From: Rubrivivax sp.
GTDB taxonomy: Bacteria > Pseudomonadota > Gammaproteobacteria > Burkholderiales > Burkholderiaceae_C
Direction: 5' to 3'
NCBI GenBank assembly: GCA_027484825.1
Contig: JAIXSE010000036.1
Location: 92,914 to 156,913, forward strand
DNA length: 64,000 bases
In this document: positions 1-6,262 of the stretch, one piece after another
How the letters are laid out: each line of letters starts with the position of its first letter
How positions within the stretch are numbered: the first letter of the stretch is position 1
Position numbers and translations under genes: made by a program
Notes under the pieces: model-generated
Database searches by the model: none
Told to the model about the DNA's origin: nothing
What the model saw: only the letters and a program-made list of their open reading frames with translations

Positions 1-1736
1 TCCTTGCGGGCCATTTCGCGGTGGTGCTGGGCTTCGGCCAGCACGGTCTCACTGCGGTGGCGCGCTTCCATGGCCATGCCCTGGCGCTCGGTGGCGCGGC
101 GCTTGTCGGCGGCCAGCGCCTGCAGTGCACCGCGCAGGGCCACGATGGCGTCAGGATCCCGGCGACGGGCCTGCAGCCGGTCGGCCAGCTCCAGCAAGAG
201 TTCATGGCGCTGGGCGCCTTCGAGCTGTTCGTCGGCAATGCGCAACGCCCGCTCCAGCAGCGCCACCGGTTCGTCGGCACAGACTTGGGCCGTCCCCGCC
301 TCCACCTGGGCCTGAGCCACGCGTGACAGGCAGATCAGCGTGCGCAGCGCCTGGTCCGGATCCAGATGGGGCTGCTGCAGCGCCTTGTCGAGCAAGGACC
401 GGGCCTGCGCCAGATCCTGCCGGGCATGGGCCACGCGGGCCAGCCCGAACAGCGCGTAAGCGCGGTCTTCCACCAGTTCCACATGGCGGCCCTGTTCATG
501 GACCAGCGTGAAGCCGCGCTCGGCGGCATCGATGTTCCCGCATTCCAGCTCGGCATCGGCCAGCGCCAGTTGTGCATTGAGGAAGTGGGTGGTGCGCGGC
601 ACCCGCGCCAGCACCGTCACCGCTTCGCGGGCCATGCGGCGGGCCTCGTCCGCCCGGCCCTGGCGCACCAGCACTTCGGAGAACACCGACAGGGTGCAGC
701 CCAGCGGATGCGGCCAGGCGCAGTGGCGGGCCACGTCCAACCGGTGGCCCAGGCGTGCGGCGGCAGCGTCCAGGTCGCCCAGCTCCATCAGCAGGGAGGC
801 GGCATTGGCGTTGTCCAGCAGCGCCCGGCGCATCTGGCCGCATTCCTCCGAGGCCTGGATGGACAGCAGCGCATGGGCCAGGGCGGCATCACAGGCGCCG
901 CGGCCCCATTCGGTGATGAACAGGAAGAACTGGGCCAGGGCGCGCAGGGCGGGAGAGGATGCGTTTTCCGACCGGCGTGCCGGGGCCTTCCAGGCGATGC
1001 CGGCCGCTGTCGCATCTTCGAAGGCGGCGAAGCAGGCCAGCGCCATCTCGGCGGTCTGCAGGCGGTCGGTGTCGCCGGCGGCCTCGGCCAGCGCGGCGGC
1101 ACTGCGCATGAACTGGTTGCGCATGCGGGCGTCGCCCAGGTCATGCACGATGTTGGCGGCCACCCAGTCGGCGTCGGACTGGCCCGGGAGATGGCCCAGG
1201 GCGCGGAATCCGTCGCGAGCCTCGTCCGCCAGGCGCAGGGCCGACTCATGGTCCCCGCGCAGGTTCCAGGCATCGGCCAGGGCCAGTTGCACCCGTGCGC
1301 GGGCATGGCGTTGCAAGGGGGTGTCGCCCTGGGTCAGCCACGGATCGGTCAACAGGGCCTCTGCCAGCGCGGGTGTGTGCTGACCGTCGTACTGGCGCAG
1401 GAACCAGGCCGTGGTGATCTGCTGGGATCGGTCGGACCCGGAGAGGCTGCCGAGGGCGCGGGTGAGGCCGTCCCGGTCGGCGAAGCGAGGGAGCAGCAGC
1501 AACGCGGCGAGGGGATCCTGCGTATCCAGTGCGGTGGGCGTAGCGGGCGTAACTGGCGTTGCGAACTCGGCGGCAGCGGCGGCAGCAACGGTATTGGCCG
1601 CATCGGCCAAGGGCGCCCCACCGCTCGCCCTGGCAGGCAGGACGCCAACCGCGCACGTCGCCTGACTCAGCGTGTCGGGCAGGGCACAACAGACGGAAGC
1701 CGGCCATGGGCCGCTCCGAGGCAACTTGGACTCCAC
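1..1736 (-). CDS. TPR-repeat protein, probable N-terminal part of a GGDEF diguanylate cyclase (partial)
   Basis: An open minus-strand frame runs off the left edge. The chosen GTG start at 1736 sits 5-6 bases after an AGAGGGAG ribosome-binding site. After a low-complexity Ala/Thr-rich stretch the ~578 visible residues are helical and TPR-like (leucine/alanine pairs, repeats of about 40 residues). They end in a long charged helix whose last visible residues are HHREMARK. In family members with TPR plus GGDEF architecture this phrase directly precedes DPLTGLxNRR, so the missing part is probably a GGDEF domain making c-di-GMP; that is inference because the domain itself is outside the window. No transmembrane segment is visible, so a cytoplasmic protein is likely. 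An alternative is a TPR sensor with another C-terminal output. It lies downstream of the ECF41 pair on the same strand, after a gap of about 210 bases. Confidence 0.65.
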   Translation of the reverse strand, partial: MESKLPRSGPWPASVCCALPDTLSQATCAVGVLPARASGGAPLADAANTVAAAAAAEFATPVTPATPTALDTQDPLAALLLLPRFADRDGLTRALGSLSGSDRSQQITTAWFLRQYDGQHTPALAEALLTDPWLTQGDTPLQRHARARVQLALADAWNLRGDHESALRLADEARDGFRALGHLPGQSDADWVAANIVHDLGDARMRNQFMRSAAALAEAAGDTDRLQTAEMALACFAAFEDATAAGIAWKAPARRSENASSPALRALAQFFLFITEWGRGACDAALAHALLSIQASEECGQMRRALLDNANAASLLMELGDLDAAAARLGHRLDVARHCAWPHPLGCTLSVFSEVLVRQGRADEARRMAREAVTVLARVPRTTHFLNAQLALADAELECGNIDAAERGFTLVHEQGRHVELVEDRAYALFGLARVAHARQDLAQARSLLDKALQQPHLDPDQALRTLICLSRVAQAQVEAGTAQVCADEPVALLERALRIADEQLEGAQRHELLLELADRLQARRRDPDAIVALRGALQALAADKRRATERQGMAMEARHRSETVLAEAQHHREMARK

Positions 1737-1946
1737 GTTCACTCCCTCTTCGTCAGCGCCATCGAATGTTTTGTTGGGGCGCCGGTGACCTGTCTCGTTC
1801 AGGTCGGCTGCACCATAACAAAATGTGCTTACCGTCGGTATGGCGGCTTGCGAAAACGCTGCGGCGCTGGTGCGATTAAAGACGGAAGTGGGCGTTGATC
1901 GCCTCAGGGTTGTGCGAAAACGTGACGCAGTTCACGAAGCAACGGG

Positions 1947-2426
1947 TCAACGAAGGCCGGATTTGTCCAGCCCGTACAACGCATCCTGCGAGCCCGGCAC
2001 CACCGCAAAACCGACCGACAGCCGGTTCCACCCATTGATGGCGACGATGGCAAAACTCAGCTCCGCCACCTCCTTGTCGCTGAAGTGCTCCCGCACCGCC
2101 AGGAAGTCCGCGTCGGCGACGCCCTGCGGCGGCAGGTGCGTCAACACTTCCACCCAGGCCAGCGCCGCCCGCTCCCGTGGCGAGAACAGCGTCGATTCGC
2201 GCCAGATCGCCACATGGTGCAGACGCAGCGCCCGCTCGCCATGCAGGGTGGCTTCCTTGACATGCATGTCGACGCAGAAGGCGCAGCCATTGAGCTGTGA
2301 GGCGCGCAGGGTGACGAGGTCGCGCAGGGTGACGTCCAGGCTGGTCTGCTTCAGCAGGAGGCTGAAGTCCAGATACTTTTTGAAGAGCTCGGGGGCCTTG
2401 CGCGCATAGTCGAGACGTTGGGACAT
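1947..2426 (-). CDS. AhpD-like carboxymuconolactone decarboxylase family protein (ECF41 partner)
   Basis: This 159-residue protein has the CMD/AhpD signature: Cys48-x-x-Cys51 followed by His55 (CAFCVDMH) within a helical bundle. In this family the motif gives thiol peroxidase or disulfide-reductase-like activity rather than true decarboxylation. The ATG at 2426 is chosen because GGAG lies 8 bases upstream; an upstream GTG (2435) is less well placed. The gene lies directly downstream of an ECF41 sigma factor and behind an ECF41-type promoter in the sigma gene's 3' end. CMD proteins are one of the three standard partners of ECF41 sigma factors, so it is almost certainly the target gene of that sigma. 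Its substrate is unknown. Confidence 0.9.
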   Translation of the reverse strand: MSQRLDYARKAPELFKKYLDFSLLLKQTSLDVTLRDLVTLRASQLNGCAFCVDMHVKEATLHGERALRLHHVAIWRESTLFSPRERAALAWVEVLTHLPPQGVADADFLAVREHFSDKEVAELSFAIVAINGWNRLSVGFAVVPGSQDALYGLDKSGLR

Positions 2427-2522
2427 GGGGAACACTCCGTGATGATGAGGGGGCCTCCGCGGGGAAGTCCGCGGGGGAGACGTGTCGTAGGGCGGCCCGA
2501 GGGTCGGGACACGCCCTGCTCA

Positions 2523-3482
2523 TCAAGACGGGTCAGGGGCCCCGTTTGTGACAGAGGCGGCCTCAAGGGCCTGCGCCAGGGCTCGTAGCTTCTGCGGATT
2601 GCGCTGGGTGTGGATGCGCAGGATGCGCAGGCCGTCCGTCTCCAGACTCTGGGCGGACTCCAGTTGACCGTCGATGAAGCGCAGCAGGCCCCACTCGCCG
2701 TTGAAGCGCACCAGGGCCAGGCGCTGGCGCGCATCGCCGCGCTCGCTCCGGCGCCACACCGCGAAGTAGAGCTGCGCAATGCGGCTGGCGCCGGCCAGCA
2801 CCCGGCCGAAGCTGGGCACGATGCCGCCGCCGTCGCTGATGAGTTCGGCATCTTCGGCCAGCAGGGCCTGGAGCTGGGCAAAGTCGCCGCGCCGGGCGGC
2901 CTCGGCGAAACCGGACAGCAAGCGGTAATGCTGCTCCGGTGACACCTGCTGGCGTGGGCGCTGGTCCTTCAGCTGCGTCTTGGCGCGGGAGACGATCTGG
3001 CGGCAGGCCGCCTCGGACTTGCCCAGCGCCCGGGCGACTTCGGCATAGTCCGCATCAAAGACCTCGCGGAGCAGGAAGGCCGCGCGTGCCTCGGGGGCCA
3101 GGCGTTCGAGCACTGCGAGGAAGGCGACCGACAGGTCGTCGGCACGCTCCAGCCATTGCTCCGGCGTGGTCGGTGCGTCATCGAGGGCGGCGAGGGCGGC
3201 GAGGGCTGGCGTCAGCTCATCCAGCTGCGGCTCCGGCAGCCAGAAGCCGACGTAGTGCGCGCGCTGTAGCCGCGCGGTGCGCAGCCGGTCGATGGACAGT
3301 CGCGTGGTGACGGACACCAGCCAGGCTTCGGCATTGTCGATCTGGGAGCGGTCCGCCTCATGCCACTTGAGCCAGACGTCCTGCACCAGCTCGTCGGCAT
3401 CGGCCGTGGTGCCGAGCATGCGGTAGGCAATGCCCCGCAGACGGGGGCGCAGGCGTTGGAAGGATTGAGTGGCGTCGTCCAT
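2523..3482 (-). CDS. sigJ: ECF41-type (SigJ-like) RNA polymerase sigma factor with SnoaL-like C-terminal domain
   Basis: The 319-residue protein has a sigma2 region (RLRPRLRGIAYRMLG, about residues 10-24) and a sigma4 helix-turn-helix (about 118-172). A C-terminal NTF2/SnoaL-like extension follows (about 185-300). The three ECF41 hallmarks are present: WLPEP (81-85), DGGG (217-220) and an NPDKL-like NPQKL (295-299). In this group the C-terminal extension replaces an anti-sigma factor and acts as an internal regulatory domain. The ATG at 3482 starts the normal family N-terminus; an upstream in-frame start at 3548 would add 22 unconserved residues and lie above the predicted promoter. The TGTCACA-N16-CGTC promoter just upstream predicts autoregulation and an almost leaderless mRNA. 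Confidence 0.93.
   Translation of the reverse strand: MDDATQSFQRLRPRLRGIAYRMLGTTADADELVQDVWLKWHEADRSQIDNAEAWLVSVTTRLSIDRLRTARLQRAHYVGFWLPEPQLDELTPALAALAALDDAPTTPEQWLERADDLSVAFLAVLERLAPEARAAFLLREVFDADYAEVARALGKSEAACRQIVSRAKTQLKDQRPRQQVSPEQHYRLLSGFAEAARRGDFAQLQALLAEDAELISDGGGIVPSFGRVLAGASRIAQLYFAVWRRSERGDARQRLALVRFNGEWGLLRFIDGQLESAQSLETDGLRILRIHTQRNPQKLRALAQALEAASVTNGAPDPS
2527..2553 (-). promoter_or_regulatory. ECF41-type promoter for the CMD gene
   Basis: Read on the minus strand, TGTCACA (2553-2547) is followed after exactly 16 bases by CGTC (2530-2527). This matches the published ECF41 promoter consensus (-35 TGTCACA, -10 CGTC). It overlaps the last codons of the sigma gene and would give a leader of roughly 90 bases before the CMD start at 2426. 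Confidence 0.85.
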
Positions 3483-3491
3483 GGGAAGCAA

Positions 3492-3518
3492 GACGGTGGC
3501 GCTGGGCCGCTTGTGACA
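3492..3518 (-). promoter_or_regulatory. ECF41-type autoregulatory promoter of the sigma gene
   Basis: TGTCACA (3518-3512) and CGTC (3495-3492) are separated by 16 bases, the same arrangement as at 2527-2553. Transcription would begin about 3484-3487, only a few bases before the ATG at 3482, so the mRNA should be leaderless or nearly so. No Shine-Dalgarno sequence is visible before this ATG, which fits. Confidence 0.82.
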
Positions 3519-3590
3519 AGCGTAGCGGACTTCAGGCGGACGCCTCAACAGGCGCCTATCGCCGCGATCCCCATGGACGTCGCCCGATGC

Positions 3591-3791
3591 TCAGCAGGGG
3601 GCCTGCCACTCCCGCAGCTCGGTCGCGAGGATGCTGTGGCCGTCCTTGTCGGCGCGTGTGGCCAGTTCTTCGGCGTTTGCATCAGTCACCAGCTCGCGGC
3701 CGACGCCCTTGACCAGTTGCTGGTAGACATAGTCGATGTCGGTGGAAGAGGCGCTGGTGGGGGGCTGAGTCTGGGGCAGGGATGCGGTCAT
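3591..3791 (-). CDS. Small conserved-looking hypothetical protein (66 aa)
   Basis: The ATG at 3791 has a strong AAGGAG ribosome-binding site 6 bases upstream, which fixes the start. The product has a Pro/Thr/Ser-rich N-terminus followed by an amphipathic acidic part (DIDYVYQQLVKGVG, then LATRADKDGHSILATEL). There is no signal peptide, membrane segment or known motif. Codon use resembles the neighbours. It lies upstream of the ECF41 sigma gene on the same strand, about 70 bases before the sigma promoter. I do not recognise the family and assign no function. Confidence 0.6.
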   Translation of the reverse strand: MTASLPQTQPPTSASSTDIDYVYQQLVKGVGRELVTDANAEELATRADKDGHSILATELREWQAPC

Positions 3792-4014
3792 CGAAATCTC
3801 CTTGGACGTTCGGTCAATGAGCGGCCGGGGCACGGGGGCCGCCGGCCAGGGGATGAAGGACTGGGAGCAAAGGGCATTCCCAGCACCACAGACCGCCTGC
3901 TTTGCCGCACTGCATCCATTGCCATCGCTGAGCTGCCTTCGCTGAATTGGCTTGGCTGAATTGGGGTGCGTGCATTGGGGTGGGGCCATGGTGGGCGCAC
4001 ACGACCTGCATGGC
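3792..4014. other. Intergenic, 223 bases
   Basis: The stretch lies between the small hypothetical gene and the flavoprotein stop codon, both on the minus strand. It holds the promoter region of the small gene. Two copies of CTGAATTGG lie near 3940-3965. No coding sequence and no convincing terminator with a T run was seen. Confidence 0.5.
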
Positions 4015-5082
4015 TTACTTGGTCCGGGGCGCCGGACGCCGCTGGGGCTGCTTGAGCTCGCCCCGCCGCAGCAGCGCCACCGCGTCGCCCACCGCATCGG
4101 CCACCTGCCGCACTTCCTCCTGCACCGCCTCATCCCGATCCAGGGCTTCATGGCTGTTGAAGTAGGGCTCGTAATAGCCGATGTAGCGGTCCAGCTGGGA
4201 CTGGCTGCCCGCTTCGATCAATCCCATCCAGTCCAGCCAGTCACTCAGGTTGCGGCGCTGCGATTCAATGCCCGCCACATCGCCATGCACCACCACGCCA
4301 TAGGCGCGGCCGGCCAGATGCTTGGGATAGTCCCATCCCTTCTCTTCCATGGCCTTGGCCTCCTGGGCGGTCTTGCCATGTGTGGTGGTCGGGTCCGGAT
4401 TGCCGCCGTCGGCGCACACCAGACGGTCGATCATCAGCTTCAGGGCGCTGGGAGATTGATACCAATAGGTGGGGGTGAGCAGGATGACGCCGTGCGCGCT
4501 CACCCAGCGCTCGTAGATCTCGTTCATCCAGTCGTGAGACTGGCCCAGCGCGTAATTGGGATAACAGCTGCACGGGAAATGACACAGCGGCATGGCGGTG
4601 GACACGCAGCCTTTGCAAGGATGAATGCTGCGGCCGTATTCCGAGGTGGTCAGGCTCAAGTCCAGGACATCCACCTCGATATCGCGGGCGGCCAACTGGT
4701 CCTTGGCGATCTGCGTCATTCGCCAGGTTTTGGAGATCTCACCCGGGCAGGTGCCGTCATTGCGGTCACTGCCGCACACCAGCAGCACGCGGGAGCGTGT
4801 GGACGTGTCCTTCCACCGTTCCTGGGCGGTGCGCAATCGGTCGCGGGTGAGCAGCCAATCCACCGACAGCTCGTAAGACGGGTCGGCAAATTCATCCCCT
4901 GCGCGGCGCGTCAAGGGGGCCTTGCGACCGTCCTTCATGGCGTCGAATGCAATGGCTTCCAGACGGGCCAGCGCCTCGGACTCGGTGTCAAAGGCCGGGT
5001 CAGTGAACTGGCGCATGAAGCGCTCGTGGAACTGCTCACGAGTGAGTGCGGGCGGCTGCTGGCCCTTGCGGATGTCGGTCAT
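4015..5082 (-). CDS. NADPH-dependent FMN reductase / flavodoxin-fold protein with cysteine cluster
   Basis: The 355-residue protein has an N-terminal helical extension (1-95) and then a flavodoxin-like fold that opens with SRVLLVCGSDRNDGTCPGE (about 97-115), the FMN-phosphate loop region. Further on TPTYWYQSPSALKLMIDRL is the second FMN-contacting loop of the NAD(P)H-dependent oxidoreductase family. A cysteine-rich segment, HPCKGCVSTAMPLCHFPCSC (about 154-173), resembles the cluster-binding region of iron-sulfur flavoproteins, but the spacing is not classical and metal binding is only inferred. The start ATG at 5082 is chosen by similarity to the family; a longer frame begins at 5289 but its extra residues look non-coding. 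No strong ribosome-binding site is visible. The substrate is unknown. Confidence 0.82.
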   Translation of the reverse strand: MTDIRKGQQPPALTREQFHERFMRQFTDPAFDTESEALARLEAIAFDAMKDGRKAPLTRRAGDEFADPSYELSVDWLLTRDRLRTAQERWKDTSTRSRVLLVCGSDRNDGTCPGEISKTWRMTQIAKDQLAARDIEVDVLDLSLTTSEYGRSIHPCKGCVSTAMPLCHFPCSCYPNYALGQSHDWMNEIYERWVSAHGVILLTPTYWYQSPSALKLMIDRLVCADGGNPDPTTTHGKTAQEAKAMEEKGWDYPKHLAGRAYGVVVHGDVAGIESQRRNLSDWLDWMGLIEAGSQSQLDRYIGYYEPYFNSHEALDRDEAVQEEVRQVADAVGDAVALLRRGELKQPQRRPAPRTK

Positions 5083-5413
5083 GGTGAATGCGGCGAATGA
5101 GGGAAGAGGGACGGGGATGGGGGCGGGACGGGGACGGACCGCACTCAGGCAAATGACAGACCCGGCGAATGACGCAACGCCCATTCCGGTGCAGGCCCAT
5201 GAAGGCCGCACCGCATTGAAGAGCTGTGCGGCCGATTGCACCGTCGCCGTGCGGCTTGTGGCGCGTCTGCGTGAAAACCCTTCCCGCAATCAAGGGGGAG
5301 GGAGAGGCCGTACTTCGGGCTTCCCCGCAACCGTCCTGTCATCAACGGCGCATACGCTCCGGCCGCTTCACCGGCAATTGCCACTTCATTACTGTCCGCA
5401 GCAGTTCGACATC
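5083..5413. other. Divergent intergenic region before the PEP-CTERM operon
   Basis: The 330 bases lie between the flavoprotein start (minus) and the operator palindromes of the PEP-CTERM gene. It should hold the promoters of both. Apart from G-rich and C-rich runs near 5285-5340 I see no gene and no recognised RNA motif. Confidence 0.4.
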
Positions 5414-5449
5414 TTTGCGCAAATAAGTGGCCGGAAACGTTTGCGCAAA
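5414..5449. promoter_or_regulatory. Two identical perfect palindromes TTTGCGCAAA, probable repressor operator pair
   Basis: TTTGCGCAAA occurs at 5414-5423 and again at 5440-5449, centre to centre 26 bp. Each is a perfect 10-bp palindrome, followed by T in both copies. The form (CG-centred, 10 bp, symmetric) is typical of LacI-family operators. The pair lies 39-74 bases before the ATG of the PEP-CTERM gene, a normal place for repression of that promoter. No LacI-type gene is present in the window, so the regulator must be elsewhere. Confidence 0.65.
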
Positions 5450-5487
5450 TGCATTCACTGCGAAATCGTCAAGGGTAGGAGAACCTC

Positions 5488-6252
5488 ATGGCTTTTAAAC
5501 CTGCATGGCTGGCATGGGCCGCCTTCATTGCCACCAGCGCCATGACCGGCGCCAGCGCACAGACCACTGTGGCTGAATGGGACTTCAATGGCGCCTTTGA
5601 TGCGTCCAATGGCGGCTACCAGGGCACGACCAAACATGACCTGAGCCAGAACGGCGCCAGCATTGCCTTCCTCAGCGGCACCACCACCCTGACAACGCAG
5701 TTCGTGTCGTCCACCGGCAGCACCGACGCCATCACCAATGGCAAGGCCCTGAACACCGCCAACTATGCGCCGCAGGGCACGCAAAGCGGTGTGTATGGCG
5801 TGCAGTTCGGGGTGGACACCACCGGCTACGAGAACATCGTCTTCAGCTTCGACCAGCGCAACAGCGCCACGGCCTCCGCCTGGACCGAGCTGCTCTACAC
5901 CGTGGACGGCGAAAGCTGGCTGGACGCCGCCACCTATCGCATGACCCGTCAGGGGAGCTTCGTCACCGGGCTGAGCTTTGATTTCTCGTCCATCCTGGGC
6001 GTGGCCAACAACGAGAGCTTTGCGGTGCGACTGGTCAGCATCTTTGCACCGGGCACCACCAGCTATGCCGGGACCACCAGCGCCTATGCCACCGGCGGCA
6101 CCATCCGCTACGACATGGTCCGCTTCACCGGCACCGAGATCCTCGCCCCGGTGGTGCCCACCCCCGCCGTTCCGGAGCCGGGTTCCTACGCGCTGATGCT
6201 GGCGGGCCTGGGTGCCGTGGGCCTAATGGTGCGTCGCCGCCGCGCGCAATAA
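5488..6252 (+). CDS. PEP-CTERM sorting domain-containing exported protein
   Basis: The 254-residue protein starts with a Sec signal peptide (residues 1-24, ending GASAQ). A beta-rich lectin/jellyroll-like ectodomain follows, and the protein ends in the PEP-CTERM tripartite signal: VPEPGSYALMLAG, a hydrophobic helix, and a terminal basic RRRR cluster. In this system the tail is recognised and cleaved by an exosortase (EpsH/XrtA type), usually in bacteria that make exopolysaccharide. The exosortase is not in the window. The ATG follows GGTAGGAGAACCTC, a good ribosome-binding site. It is the first gene of a two-gene operon: the next ATG is 10 bases after its stop. Ligand or function unknown. Confidence 0.9.
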   Translation: MAFKPAWLAWAAFIATSAMTGASAQTTVAEWDFNGAFDASNGGYQGTTKHDLSQNGASIAFLSGTTTLTTQFVSSTGSTDAITNGKALNTANYAPQGTQSGVYGVQFGVDTTGYENIVFSFDQRNSATASAWTELLYTVDGESWLDAATYRMTRQGSFVTGLSFDFSSILGVANNESFAVRLVSIFAPGTTSYAGTTSAYATGGTIRYDMVRFTGTEILAPVVPTPAVPEPGSYALMLAGLGAVGLMVRRRRAQ

Positions 6253-6262
6253 GGAGATCGCC

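Noticed and set aside
366..1898. Plus-strand open frame of 510 codons at the left end
   Set aside because: Composition is that of an antisense frame; the minus strand carries a TPR-like protein with a good start and ribosome-binding site.
5285..5345. Possible riboswitch before the PEP-CTERM gene
   Set aside because: GC-rich hairpins are possible but no conserved block of a known riboswitch class is present.
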